Below, piece after piece: positions 18,686 to 26,848 of a stretch of 41,801 bases of DNA. A program made the translations under genes and the position numbers. The stretch spans positions 1 through 41,801 of the forward strand of contig DCFT01000129.1 in assembly GCA_002319885.1 (NCBI GenBank), in the 5' to 3' direction. The notes beneath the pieces were generated by a model that worked only from the letters and a program-made list of their open reading frames with translations, was not told where the DNA came from and made no database searches. This DNA comes from Bacteroidales bacterium UBA1797. GTDB lineage: Bacteria; Bacteroidota; Bacteroidia; Bacteroidales; VadinHA17. Position 1 is the first letter of the stretch; every line of letters starts with the position of its first letter.

Positions 18686-19402
18686 ATGAAAAAAACGGGA
18701 AAAAGAATTCTATGGTCACTTGCCACAATAGTTGGTTTATTTATACTGGGAGCATTAATCTTCTTAATAAACTTCGTTCAATCCACAAAGGCCATGACCC
18801 CATCTGAAACAGGTGCAATAAACGATTCAGTGTGGTGCATAAAAGATCATTTTGTAAATGCATATATCTTCAAAGGGAGAAACGGTTATATAATGATAGA
18901 TGCCGGTATTGCCAAGAAAAACATTAATAATGGTCTGACCAGACTGGGAATAAAACCTAAAAAGATCGCTGCAATACTTCTTACTCATACCGATGGGGAT
19001 CATATCGGTTCAATCAGTCTGTTTAAAAATGCAATTATTTATATGCACCACAATGAAGTACAAATGATTAACGGAACAACTGGAAAATTTAAGTATTCTA
19101 AAACAAAATGGAAATACGGACCTTATACGACGCTTAATGATAAGGATACACTGACTATCGATGGTCTGAAAATAAAAATATTATTTACGCCCGGTCATAC
19201 ACCAGGGTCGTCATGTTATATAGTTGGAAGTGACTACCTCGTTTCCGGAGACAATCTTACAATTAAGGATGGGAAATATGAACCCTTTACCGATAAATTT
19301 AATATGAACACCCTTCAGCAGTCAGAATCAATAAAAACTCTCCCCGATCCATCCACGTTTAAATATATCCTTACAGGACATAATGGTGTTATTAAACAAT
19401 AG
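18686..19402 (+). CDS. MBL-fold metallohydrolase, membrane-anchored
   Basis: A 238-residue metallo-beta-lactamase-fold protein. The metal motif HTDGDH is at residues 101-106 (His101, Asp103, Asp105, His106), followed by His171 in GHTPGSS, Asp189 in SGDN and His232 in TGHNG, the complete dinuclear set of the glyoxalase II-like branch. Residues 8-30 form a hydrophobic segment with no clear cleavage site, so the enzyme is probably anchored with its catalytic part outside the cytoplasm. The substrate cannot be called: thioesters, lactones and phosphodiesters are all used within the superfamily. A TATCTTAG box at about 18659, one base off the Bacteroidota -7 consensus, may be its promoter. It converges with the lysozyme-fold gene 43 bases downstream. 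Confidence 0.88.
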   Translation: MKKTGKRILWSLATIVGLFILGALIFLINFVQSTKAMTPSETGAINDSVWCIKDHFVNAYIFKGRNGYIMIDAGIAKKNINNGLTRLGIKPKKIAAILLTHTDGDHIGSISLFKNAIIYMHHNEVQMINGTTGKFKYSKTKWKYGPYTTLNDKDTLTIDGLKIKILFTPGHTPGSSCYIVGSDYLVSGDNLTIKDGKYEPFTDKFNMNTLQQSESIKTLPDPSTFKYILTGHNGVIKQ

Positions 19403-19445
19403 AAATTTGCCGAGCCTCTTTTTTCTTACGATTTTTTATTTTTAA

Positions 19446-19865
19446 CTACAGAAATTTCTTAACCTGCTCCCAGTACAAATTGGTACCACTACCTGAACCA
19501 TTCCAGGTTCTGGCAATACGCTCAAAGTCGTATGGTCCGATTTCGGTGGCATAATACAGGAAAATCTTCTCTGAAATTTTATAAGAGTACAGATCGTTCA
19601 TTGAATAGTTGCTTTCTGTTCTGTTATTATAGTCCATCAAACGTATCGGACGGATCTGAAAGTAGCCAACGGCCTCTTCGAGAGGGTTATAAGCAAGAGT
19701 ATCAAACTGGGTTTCGACCATACCTATTGCGTGAATAAGATTTATATATGGTTTTACCGGAGGTGCACTGAACACTGCAATGGTTTTACTGACAGGAGCA
19801 AATACCCTAAATGACAATACCAGTAAAAAGGTAATGGATGTTATCTTTTTTAATATACTATTCAT
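19446..19865 (-). CDS. Lysozyme-fold (SLT-like) exported protein
   Basis: A 139-residue exported protein with features of a lytic transglycosylase-type fold: Glu51 in GMVETQFD is placed like the catalytic Glu, GYFQIRP (67-73) matches the GxxQI signature, and RTWNGSGSG near the end matches the usual (Y/W)NG(G) motif. An N-terminal hydrophobic segment (about 8-24) is a signal peptide or anchor. It would cleave peptidoglycan glycan strands. The domain is short and the motifs are less strict than in SLT enzymes, so activity is inferred rather than shown. Upstream lies a 409-base spacer in which no further gene was recognised. Confidence 0.6.
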   Translation of the reverse strand: MNSILKKITSITFLLVLSFRVFAPVSKTIAVFSAPPVKPYINLIHAIGMVETQFDTLAYNPLEEAVGYFQIRPIRLMDYNNRTESNYSMNDLYSYKISEKIFLYYATEIGPYDFERIARTWNGSGSGTNLYWEQVKKFL

Positions 19866-20274
19866 AACTAATTCATAGATAAGGTGAGTAAAAAATGTTA
19901 AGGTTAGCTAAGGAATTGACTACCCTTAGAAAGACTGACATTTCCCGTATGCGGGAGGCATCATAAGTAAGTTTCATATTTAATGACAAGTCAATCATTG
20001 ATGTAAGAACACGGAATTGACATAATTGTTTATTTTAATCACTGAAAAAGGTTCATATCTATGATAAAGACATTCTGTAAACACAAATGTTTTATCAGGA
20101 TAATTGACAAACCTTGTTTGATTTATAAGTTTGGCTTTACCGTCACCAGTGAACGTGATTCAACGGTTTATGATATAATGGCTGACATAAGAGCAATTTT
20201 TACCCAGTGCCCCGGGGAGCCGGGACTTTGTGGCATAACAAAGAAAGTAACCTGAATTTGCAGTGGGGAAAAGA
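19866..20274. other. Intergenic spacer, no recognised feature
   Basis: This 409-base spacer separates the lysozyme-fold and cold-shock genes. A 64-codon open frame at 20061-20255 (plus strand) has no recognisable domain or clear ribosome site and may be chance or a remnant. A short TCCCG/CGGGA palindrome is at 19943-19956. Nothing else was seen. Confidence 0.5.
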
Positions 20275-20736
20275 TTATAACTTCTCTTCCTTAAACAGAC
20301 AAACGTTTAAAGCAGTCAGTCCTTTTGGCCCTTTTCCTATTTCGAAAGTGACTATATTGTTTTCTTTGATTAATTCCTGGAGATTATTGGCATGAACAAA
20401 AACACTTTGTTTATTCTCCATATCTCGTATGAATCCGAAGCCTTTTGAATCATTGAAAAAGGTCACAACTCCTTTTCTTATATAACTAGCTTTGGCTGAG
20501 GGTAAATTTTTCCGGGCTCCGGTCTCAATATCTTCAACTTCAACCTCAATTTTCTTGTTTGGATCGGGAGGTGTTGATGAAATCTTGCCATATTCATCAA
20601 CATAGGCAATCATATCAGCAAAGCTGCTTTTCCCACTCTCTTTCCTGATAAGTCTCTTCTTCTCCTTATCTTTTCTCTTTTTATCCTTTTTGTTTTTTAC
20701 TTCTTTTTTGTTTGATGTTTCCTGTGATCTACCCAT
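20275..20736 (-). CDS. Cold-shock-domain protein with basic N-terminal tail
   Basis: A 153-residue nucleic-acid-binding protein. The C-terminal 65 residues are a cold-shock domain with RNP1 at KGFGFI (98-103) and RNP2 at VFVHA (112-116), opening GVVTFFNDSKG. The first 35 residues are almost all Lys, Arg, Glu and Asp, giving a disordered basic tail, and residues 40-80 form a linker. In Bacteroidota such long Csp proteins with an added N-terminal tail are common and are thought to bind RNA and affect its folding. A TATCTTTG box lies on the minus strand at 20784-20791. It is a single gene; the next minus-strand gene (YgiD) ends 153 bases upstream. Confidence 0.9.
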   Translation of the reverse strand: MGRSQETSNKKEVKNKKDKKRKDKEKKRLIRKESGKSSFADMIAYVDEYGKISSTPPDPNKKIEVEVEDIETGARKNLPSAKASYIRKGVVTFFNDSKGFGFIRDMENKQSVFVHANNLQELIKENNIVTFEIGKGPKGLTALNVCLFKEEKL

Positions 20737-20783
20737 AAATTAATAATTGGTTTGTTAATTTTTTCCAGTCGGCCGAATTTTTT

Positions 20784-20791
20784 CAAAGATA
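20784..20791 (-). promoter_or_regulatory. Candidate -7 promoter box for the cold-shock gene
   Basis: On the minus strand this reads TATCTTTG, a full match to the Bacteroidota TAnnTTTG box, about 48 bases before the ATG. No TTTG was found at the expected -33 spacing, so it is a partial match. Confidence 0.4.
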
Positions 20792-20889
20792 AGCTTTTAT
20801 TTCCGTTATTACTATTAACCCGAATCCACGGAATTCATTATATCTTACAGTCGATCAGATCTGATAGAAACAGGTTGAGATCCTGATAA

Positions 20890-21717
20890 TTAGCCTATCC
20901 TCATGGATGTCATTGATAATGAACCCATCACTAATTTATCATTAAAAAATAGAGTTGATTCATTTTCTCTTTTCAGTGCAAGAGCGTAAAGTAATGGAAT
21001 GAAATGATCGGGTGAGGGTACAGCCATTTGTACTTCCCTTCCCAGAGCATGGTAATTGATAAGGTCTTTAAGATTATTGTCAAGAATCAGCGATTCAAAT
21101 ATCTCATTGGCCCGGAGCGCCCAGTCGAATCCAAATTCCGGTTCATTCGCATGTTCCCATGATATCATCCGCAGATTGTGCACGATGTTACCACTGCCAA
21201 TTATCAAAATACCCTTCTTTCTGAATTGTACCAGTTCCTTTGCAAGTTCATAATGTTTCATAGGAGTAAGATTGTAATCCATACTCAATTCAATTACCGG
21301 AATATCTGCCTCCGGATAAATGTTTCTGATAACACTCCACGAACCATGATCAAGTCCCCATTTTTCATCCAGACCAACGGTTGCTGACATAACGTTATGT
21401 TTCACTTCAAAGGCTAATTCAGGAGAGCCCGGAGCAGGATATTGCACATCATATAATTTTTGTGGAAATCCTCCAAAGTCATGTATAGTAGACGGCCTAG
21501 GCATTGCAGTAACAAAAGTACCGTTTGTCTCCCAATGAGCAGAGATGCAAAGAATTGCCTTGGGACGGGGAATCGATCTTCCAAGCGTTCTCCAGTTGAG
21601 TACGAATTCATTTTCCTCAATTGCATTCATCGGATTTCCATGTCCAACGAAAAGCACAGGCATTGGGTCTGTGCTTTCGTGGGATTCAAATAAATCTTTA
21701 AGTTTTCTCTGGTTCAT
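20890..21717 (-). CDS. ygiD: 4,5-DOPA dioxygenase extradiol-like protein (LigB family)
   Basis: A 275-residue protein of the YgiD/DODA group of the LigB superfamily. Characteristic stretches are VLFVGHGNPMNA, ILCISAHWET, HDFGGFP and PAPGSPELA. The expected metal-ligand His residues are His26, His61, His180 (SGNIVH) and His238 (PSPDHF); His124 lies in the active-site loop GLDHGSW. The family opens catecholic rings such as DOPA with molecular oxygen, but bacterial members' natural substrates are often unknown. It is 43 bases downstream of the YceI gene on the same strand and probably forms an operon with it; both genes lie next to an AraC-type regulator. Confidence 0.9.
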   Translation of the reverse strand: MNQRKLKDLFESHESTDPMPVLFVGHGNPMNAIEENEFVLNWRTLGRSIPRPKAILCISAHWETNGTFVTAMPRPSTIHDFGGFPQKLYDVQYPAPGSPELAFEVKHNVMSATVGLDEKWGLDHGSWSVIRNIYPEADIPVIELSMDYNLTPMKHYELAKELVQFRKKGILIIGSGNIVHNLRMISWEHANEPEFGFDWALRANEIFESLILDNNLKDLINYHALGREVQMAVPSPDHFIPLLYALALKRENESTLFFNDKLVMGSLSMTSMRIG

Positions 21718-21760
21718 TGTTTTTCCATTTTTAGGAACATCTTATAATTCCTTAAAAATA

Positions 21761-22312
21761 TCAGTTCGCAGATTTTGCCCATTCAACATCACAGATAATT
21801 TTAACTTCTTCACCAGCAAGAACACCGCCGGCCTCAAGGGCAACATTCCAGTTCAATCCCCATTCTTTCCTGTTTATTTTTCCTGTGATGGAGAAACCCG
21901 CTTTTACATTGCCCCATGGATCAGTAACTAAACCTCCATATTCCACCGACAGAACAATCTCTTTTTTTACTCCCTTTATGGTGAGATCACCTCTGAGTTC
22001 GTACATGTCATCACCAAGATCCTTTAACCCTTTTCCCTCAAAAGTGATCTTTGGATAATTTGCAATATCAAAAAAATCGGCACTTTTAAGATGGGTATCC
22101 CTGTCTGCAATTTCAGTATCTACCGATGCTGAATTAATTGATATGGATATGACAGAGGTAGAAAAATCATCCCCATCAGTTATCACCTGCCCCTCGAATT
22201 GTCTGAAAGTGCCTTGTACATTTGATATCATAAGATGTTTCACCCTAAAACCTATTTTACTGTGCGACAAGTCAATAGTCCACTTTGTTTTCCCTTTTGT
22301 TTCCATTTTCAT
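21761..22312 (-). CDS. YceI family lipocalin-like protein, cytosolic form
   Basis: A 183-residue protein with the YceI beta-barrel signature: KWTIDLSHSKIGFRVKHL at the start, RDTHLKSADFFDIANYP in the middle, and LTIKGVKKEIVL followed by GFSITGKINRKEWGLNWN. YceI proteins bind a long isoprenoid chain, such as a quinone, in the barrel. Unlike many family members this one has no signal peptide, so it should stay in the cytosol. A second in-frame ATG two codons later makes the exact start uncertain by six bases. It heads the pair with YgiD. Upstream on the minus strand is a TAAATTTG box (22376-22383). Confidence 0.92.
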   Translation of the reverse strand: MKMETKGKTKWTIDLSHSKIGFRVKHLMISNVQGTFRQFEGQVITDGDDFSTSVISISINSASVDTEIADRDTHLKSADFFDIANYPKITFEGKGLKDLGDDMYELRGDLTIKGVKKEIVLSVEYGGLVTDPWGNVKAGFSITGKINRKEWGLNWNVALEAGGVLAGEEVKIICDVEWAKSAN

Positions 22313-22375
22313 TTTGTTTTATGTAAATAGTTTCCAATAATTAACTCTTCAGAATAATACAATAATTCAACAATG

Positions 22376-22383
22376 CAAATTTA
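22376..22383 (-). promoter_or_regulatory. Candidate -7 promoter box for the YceI-YgiD pair
   Basis: Reads TAAATTTG on the minus strand, matching TAnnTTTG, about 64 bases upstream of the YceI ATG. No good -33 TTTG at 19-base spacing, so weaker -33 contact or activation by a regulator would be needed if the box is real. Confidence 0.4.
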
Positions 22384-22434
22384 AGGGATCGTGTTAAGCC
22401 AGTAGTAACAGTTTTTGGAAAAGGGGTGGTAGTT

Positions 22435-23256
22435 TTAGGCAAACATGCTCTTTGACATTTCCCTGAATCTGGTAGGTGTTATTTCCATCCTTGAATGGAA
22501 TACCCGTGTAAAGTAGGATTTTTCATTGTATCCCAATTCATAACCTATTTCTGAAACTGTCTTGTCGGTATACAAAAGCATTCGTTTAGCTTCAATAAGC
22601 TTACGTGTTTCAATAATTTCCGATACGCTTTTCTGAAAATTGTTTTTGCAGATAATATTCAGGTTCCGCTCCGACATGTTCATTTTGTCAGCATAGAAAG
22701 AGACGCCCTCATCGCGTCGGAAATTATCTTCCAGTATCCTCAGAAAATTGTTAAAAACAGCAGATTGAGAATTTTTTATCTCATTTTCAACAGGTATGTT
22801 TCGTTTCTGTTCAGCTTCCACCATCGATAAAAGACCATTCACCAGATGTCTGATAGTTGTGAGCTCAATCAATTCGTGGTTGTATTCGGAATAGATGATC
22901 TGACAAAGATTAATAAATCTGTCAAGACAGGGGCCTGTTGAAAGGGGAATATTTGTGAATGTAAAAAAATTGGAGTAGAAATTTAGTTTTGAATCAGGTA
23001 TAAATTCAGTTTTATAATTTATTACCCAACCTCTAAGGTCCTTTTCCGGTACAATCCTGTGCATTTTTCCCATAGAAATATAGCAGGCAAAAGGGGCAAT
23101 CAAAACCTCAACCTTAAAATCGATATAATGTGTAAGACTCCCTTTACTTATTATAATTAACTCTTCAAAATCATGTAAGTGTGGGCTATATTCCTTTGAT
23201 GCAATATCCTCAGCAAGCACTTCAGTGATCTCTAATATGCGAAACAGTTTTTCCAT
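22435..23256 (-). CDS. AraC family transcriptional regulator
   Basis: A 273-residue regulator with an N-terminal cupin-like sensing domain (HLHDFEELIIISKGS near residue 25) and a C-terminal double helix-turn-helix domain of the AraC/XylS type (about 170-270). The second helix pair carries the usual wording VSEIGYELGYNEKSYFTRVFHSRMEITPTRFR. The start at 23256 is chosen over the ATG at 23298 because a TAGATTTG box lies at 23301-23308, which would put the transcript start very close to 23298. Its position between the minus-strand YceI-YgiD pair and the plus-strand DoxX run suggests that it controls one or both; the ligand cannot be inferred. Confidence 0.9.
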   Translation of the reverse strand: MEKLFRILEITEVLAEDIASKEYSPHLHDFEELIIISKGSLTHYIDFKVEVLIAPFACYISMGKMHRIVPEKDLRGWVINYKTEFIPDSKLNFYSNFFTFTNIPLSTGPCLDRFINLCQIIYSEYNHELIELTTIRHLVNGLLSMVEAEQKRNIPVENEIKNSQSAVFNNFLRILEDNFRRDEGVSFYADKMNMSERNLNIICKNNFQKSVSEIIETRKLIEAKRMLLYTDKTVSEIGYELGYNEKSYFTRVFHSRMEITPTRFREMSKSMFA

Positions 23257-23300
23257 AAATACGAATTTACAATAAAATATGAAGACATACACTGACAATA

Positions 23301-23308
23301 CAAATCTA
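23301..23308 (-). promoter_or_regulatory. Candidate -7 promoter box for the AraC regulator
   Basis: Reads TAGATTTG on the minus strand, fitting TAnnTTTG, 45 bases upstream of the chosen ATG at 23256. No TTTG at the -33 position. It supports the shorter start of the regulator. Confidence 0.4.
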
Positions 23309-23349
23309 AAGAATCACATCAATTCATTGGATTAAAAAAAAATGAGTTT

Positions 23350-23527
23350 CGGGAATCAGCCATATGAATTCATTGATTTTCTTCGTTTACCCCGACCCCA
23401 CGGGGAGCGAAGAAAATCAATTTACACCCCCCTCGCCTTCGCGTAGCCGCTACGGCAGAGCAAGGTTGGGGCTGGGGTAAATAAATTGATTTTCAAGCGA
23501 TTTATGATCCTATATGCTTGATTCCCG
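23350..23527. mobile_element. MITE-like palindromic element
   Basis: Outer inverted repeats CGGGAATCAGCCATAT (23350-23365) and ATATGCTTGATTCCCG (23512-23527) pair over 14 of 16 positions. An inner pair, TTTACCCCGACCCCA (23386-23400) and TGGGGCTGGGGTAAA (23467-23481), pairs over 13 of 15. A third, local pair is GATTTTCTTCG (23375-23385) with CGAAGAAAATC (23408-23418). The core is GC-rich (about 23427-23462), unlike the AT-rich surroundings. A-rich stretches flank both ends. It has no open reading frame and no transposase. Confidence 0.65.
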
Positions 23528-23685
23528 ATAGTCATAAAAAAAAAGAAGCTGGTACCTATGTTTCATTATAAACAGGTCGCTTGTGCCGTTTTAAATGATA
23601 AACAATGTTTAAACAAAAGCTATTATTGCTTGTTATAATTATTTATAATGGAAAATAAATAATTCAATCCTATCCCTATTTTACG

Positions 23686-24138
23686 ATGAAAACTTTAAAA
23701 AGGTTTAGTGCAAATATCCTTAGAACTGAGAACGATAACAGGGCAATATTGGTAAGGCTTACTGTCGGACTGATATTTTTGACTGAAGGAGTACAAAAAT
23801 TTTTATTCCCTGATCTTCTGGGAACTGGTAGGTTTTTAAGCATTGGATTCAGCGATCCTGCTTTCTGGGCATATTTTGCAGGCACCTTTGAGATTATCTG
23901 CGGAAGTCTGATTATAATTGGTTTTCTTGTAAGGTTGGCCACGATACCTTTAATTATCATAATGATAACTGCCTTTATAACCACTAAAATTCCAATATTG
24001 GTTCACAAGGGTATCTGGCCATGGGCGCATGAATACCGGACGGATTTTGCGATGACATTGCTTCTTATTTACATTCTTATATATGGTGCAGGAGGATTTT
24101 CGGCTGATTCAAAAATCTCAGAAAACATCAACAACTAA
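23686..24138 (+). CDS. DoxX family membrane protein
   Basis: A 150-residue inner-membrane protein with four predicted helices (about 22-38, 62-82, 86-106, 120-138). The opening AILVRLTVGLIFLTEGVQKFLFP and the PAFWAYFAGTFEIICGSLIIIGF stretch are typical of DoxX. Family members are associated with quinone or thiosulfate oxidation in archaea and with redox stress in bacteria; the exact reaction here is unknown. It is the first gene of a tight plus-strand run: the next ATG begins 3 bases after its stop. Confidence 0.9.
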   Translation: MKTLKRFSANILRTENDNRAILVRLTVGLIFLTEGVQKFLFPDLLGTGRFLSIGFSDPAFWAYFAGTFEIICGSLIIIGFLVRLATIPLIIIMITAFITTKIPILVHKGIWPWAHEYRTDFAMTLLLIYILIYGAGGFSADSKISENINN

Positions 24139-24141
24139 TCT

Positions 24142-24885
24142 ATGGTGTCAACATATAAGAAATATAAAGTCTTTGTAGTTATCTTCCTTTTATTTAATAT
24201 ACAATTAGTTTATGCCGGACCACCATTTGATACGGACGATCCTGAACCAGTTAAGTTTAAACACTGGGAGTATTATATTTCGTCAATAAACAGCTTCCAT
24301 GCTGGAGTATGGTCGGGAACTTCCCCACACCTTGAATTGAATTATGGCCTGATACCAAATGTTCAGGTACATCTGTTATTACCAATGAATTATACTTATT
24401 CGGGTCACAATGGCGCAGATTTTGGATATGCCGACACCGAACTTGGAGTAAAGTTCCGCTTCATACAGGAAACAGACAACATGCCTCAGATCGGAACCTT
24501 CCCTATTATTGAAATGCCTACGGTAAAAAACAATGAATTCAGTGACGGGAAAGCGAAAATCTATCTCCCGGTTTGGATTCAAAAATCGTGGGGAAAGTTA
24601 ACCACGTATGGAGGCGGTGGTTATTGGATAAATCCGGGGCAGGGAAATAAAAACTGGATCTTTTCAGGCTGGGAAATACAATATGACTTTTCAAATACAA
24701 TAACACTGGGTGGCGAACTATACTTCCATTCTGCTGATTCAAAAAACACTAAACCGGGAACCGGCTTTAACATGGGAGGATCAATTAATCCTTCGGAAAA
24801 ATTTCACTTCATTTTTTCGTTTGGTCATACTGTGTCTAAAGATAACACATTCACTTCATACCTTGGATTATTATGGACGATATGA
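24142..24885 (+). CDS. Predicted outer-membrane barrel protein (MetA-pathway phenol degradation-like)
   Basis: A 247-residue exported protein. The signal peptide (about 1-25) ends VYA, and the mature protein starts GPPFDTDDPEPVKFKHWEYY, a wording shared by proteins annotated as putative transporters of the MetA-pathway of phenol degradation group. The rest alternates hydrophobic and aromatic residues as in a beta barrel and ends FTSYLGLLWTI with a bulky hydrophobic last residue. It may be an outer-membrane porin or transporter, substrate unknown. It begins 3 bases after DoxX and its stop overlaps the next ATG by 4 bases, so the three genes are almost certainly translated from one message. Confidence 0.75.
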   Translation: MVSTYKKYKVFVVIFLLFNIQLVYAGPPFDTDDPEPVKFKHWEYYISSINSFHAGVWSGTSPHLELNYGLIPNVQVHLLLPMNYTYSGHNGADFGYADTELGVKFRFIQETDNMPQIGTFPIIEMPTVKNNEFSDGKAKIYLPVWIQKSWGKLTTYGGGGYWINPGQGNKNWIFSGWEIQYDFSNTITLGGELYFHSADSKNTKPGTGFNMGGSINPSEKFHFIFSFGHTVSKDNTFTSYLGLLWTI

Positions 24886-25622
24886 AGACTAAGGTCTCTT
24901 TCATAATCCCTGCATTAAATGAAGAAAAAAGAATAGCTGCTCTGATTGATAATATAAACCAGGTAGACAAAAATTATGACTATGAGATTATTGTCTCTGA
25001 TGGTCATAGTACAGACAAAACCATTGAAATAGCACAAAAAAAGGGTGCAATAGTTGTCAGTGATTACTCAGATGCACCAAAAACAATAGCTAACGGAAGA
25101 AATTCAGGTGCAGAGACAGCCACCGGCGATCTGTTTATTTTTTGTGATGCCGACACCGTGCTTAAAGATCCGCATAACTTTTTATCAGAGGTTTTTTTGG
25201 TATTCCGGAATAATCAAATCATAGGAGGAGCTCCCCGTCTGAGTATTTTCCCAGATGAGACAATATTGAAAGATAAAATATTTCATTTCCTGTTTAACAA
25301 GATCGTACAGTTTAGCTTCACAACAAAGGTTCCAATATGCGGAGGGCAATGCCAGATTGTCAGAGCTCACTCATTCAGAGAAGCAGGTGGTTATAACATT
25401 AATATAGTACATGGTGAGGACTCTGATTTTTTCAGGAGACTTCGTAAAATCGGGAAACTTCATTTCTTTAATAACCTTGTGGTTTATGAATCACCAAGAA
25501 GATACAGGCGTTTTGGATATATATTACTACTAATGGAGGGTGTATATAGCCTGGTTTATCAACAGATTTTCAAGAAAAATGTGTTTAAGGAATGGAGAAG
25601 AATTGAAAGAACTTCGATTTGA
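24882..25622 (+). CDS. Glycosyltransferase family 2
   Basis: A 246-residue GT-A enzyme. It opens VSFIIPALNEEKR, has SDGHSTDKT near residue 40 and the metal-binding DAD motif at residues 89-91 (FCDADT), followed by a GGAP and CGGQ acceptor region. It would move a sugar from a nucleotide-sugar donor to an unknown acceptor on the inner face of the membrane. The ATG at 24882 is preferred over the one 9 bases earlier because it forms an ATGA overlap with the stop of the barrel gene, which favours coupled translation. A hydrophobic stretch near the C-terminus (YILLLMEGVYSLVY) may contact the membrane. Donor and acceptor cannot be inferred. Confidence 0.9.
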   Translation: MKTKVSFIIPALNEEKRIAALIDNINQVDKNYDYEIIVSDGHSTDKTIEIAQKKGAIVVSDYSDAPKTIANGRNSGAETATGDLFIFCDADTVLKDPHNFLSEVFLVFRNNQIIGGAPRLSIFPDETILKDKIFHFLFNKIVQFSFTTKVPICGGQCQIVRAHSFREAGGYNINIVHGEDSDFFRRLRKIGKLHFFNNLVVYESPRRYRRFGYILLLMEGVYSLVYQQIFKKNVFKEWRRIERTSI

Positions 25623-25748
25623 TGTTCCATCAAAGAAAATATATAATAATGAATATCAGGTAAATACTTTTGTAGTCGGTATTAAGAAAGATCAGACTAA
25701 ACAATAGGAGAAAATCTGTGTTTATCTTATAAATTCAAATATATAAAC

Positions 25749-26459
25749 ATGGAACTATATCACGATTCAGAGAATAACTCAAAGCTATCACACCAACCAT
25801 ATTTTTCGATAGTTGTAACAACATACAACAGGGCACAGATATTGACAAGGGCTCTTGACTCATTGATTTCACAAACCGAAACCGATTGGGAAGCAATAAT
25901 AATAGATGATGAGAGCACTGATGACACTTATTTAAAGATCCTCCCCTATATTTCTTCACATCGCAATATGAGATATATCAGAAAAGCCCATAGCGGTGAA
26001 GCTCTTTCCAAGAATGCCGGAATAAGTGCCTCAATGGGCAGGTTTATTACTTTTCTTGATTCCGATGACGAGTATCACCCGATTCATCTGGAATCAAGAA
26101 AAGCTGTACTGATTCAGGATCCTTCAATAAAATTTTTACATGGGGGAGCAAAAATTCTTGGGAATCCATTTGTTCCCGACAGGTTTGATTATAAAAAGGT
26201 TATAAACCTTGCGGAATGTGTTATCGGCGGAACTTTCGTGGTTGAAAGAAGTGTTCTGCTTCATCTTGAAGGGTTCAGGAGAATTATTCTTGGAACAGAT
26301 GCGGATTTGTTTGACAGGGCTAAGAAGGCTGGAATAAATATCGGGCATACTAAAATACCAACATATATTTATCACCACGAAAATGAAGATTCAATAACAA
26401 ATATGCTGATTAAAAGCAAAGCAATTGCGGGAAGAGCATATAGCAATCTTAACCAATAA
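25749..26459 (+). CDS. Glycosyltransferase family 2
   Basis: A 236-residue GT-A enzyme distinct from the one upstream. Residues 19-27 (FSIVVTTYN), the acidic IIDDESTDDT (51-60) and LDSDDEY (103-109) give the donor and metal-binding sites. There is no membrane segment. It lies 126 bases after the previous transferase on the same strand. Two unrelated GT2 genes in a row point to a small surface-glycan or glycolipid task, but no polymerase, flippase or other glycan genes are nearby, so the product remains unknown. The start is the first ATG, 18 residues before the core fold. Confidence 0.9.
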   Translation: MELYHDSENNSKLSHQPYFSIVVTTYNRAQILTRALDSLISQTETDWEAIIIDDESTDDTYLKILPYISSHRNMRYIRKAHSGEALSKNAGISASMGRFITFLDSDDEYHPIHLESRKAVLIQDPSIKFLHGGAKILGNPFVPDRFDYKKVINLAECVIGGTFVVERSVLLHLEGFRRIILGTDADLFDRAKKAGINIGHTKIPTYIYHHENEDSITNMLIKSKAIAGRAYSNLNQ

Positions 26460-26545
26460 TAAAATGGTGACTTAGAACCCAATAAGATTACTACACCAGT
26501 CAACACAGATATTACGCAAGCTATTAATTAAAAATTAACATAATA

Positions 26546-26848
26546 ATGAAGCCACTTTCAAAGTCCGAAGTTGAAGAAGTACTTAAGTTAAGTCTAAAGA
26601 ACTGGTCATTTGATGGAAAGCATATATCAAGAAATTTTAAATTCAAAAACTTTGTAAATGCATTTTCATTCATGACTGTTGTAGCACTGGAAGCTGAAAA
26701 AGCAGATCATCATCCGGAATGGAGCAATGTTTATAATAGTGTAACAATCAATCTGAATACTCACAGTGCTAACGGAATTACCCAACTTGATATCGACATG
26801 GCACAATCAATTGACAAAGCCTTCGAAAGCTTTAATTTTACTACATGA
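26546..26848 (+). CDS. phhB: Pterin-4-alpha-carbinolamine dehydratase
   Basis: A 100-residue protein matching the PCD/DCoH family along its whole length: NWSFDGKHISRNFKFKNF, HHPEWSNVYNSV (residues 55-66, with the active-site His pair and Glu58/Trp59) and LNTHSANGITQLDIDMA. It dehydrates 4a-hydroxytetrahydropterin to quinonoid dihydropterin in the cytosol. In many bacteria it serves phenylalanine hydroxylase, which is not seen in this window; other family members assist molybdopterin or folate-like cofactor metabolism. Its stop codon overlaps the next gene's ATG by 4 bases, linking it to the SDR. Confidence 0.93.
   Translation: MKPLSKSEVEEVLKLSLKNWSFDGKHISRNFKFKNFVNAFSFMTVVALEAEKADHHPEWSNVYNSVTINLNTHSANGITQLDIDMAQSIDKAFESFNFTT

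Larger units (their letters stand above)
23257..23685. other. Intergenic spacer holding a MITE-like element
   Basis: This 429-base spacer separates the divergent AraC regulator and DoxX genes. It holds the regulator's candidate promoter box at its left end and a 178-base palindromic element in the middle. No coding frame was recognised. Confidence 0.6.

Noticed and set aside
20061..20255. 64-codon plus-strand open frame in the 409-base spacer
   Set aside because: No recognisable domain, signal peptide or ribosome site; may be chance or a remnant.
25579..25707. A 42-codon frame overlapping the end of the first glycosyltransferase gene
   Set aside because: It overlaps the end of the transferase in another frame and has no domain or ribosome site; the transferase already ends in the way usual for its family, so a frameshift is not needed.
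24882..26459. Surface polysaccharide cluster around the two GT2 genes
   Set aside because: No flippase, polymerase, sugar-nucleotide or export genes are adjacent.
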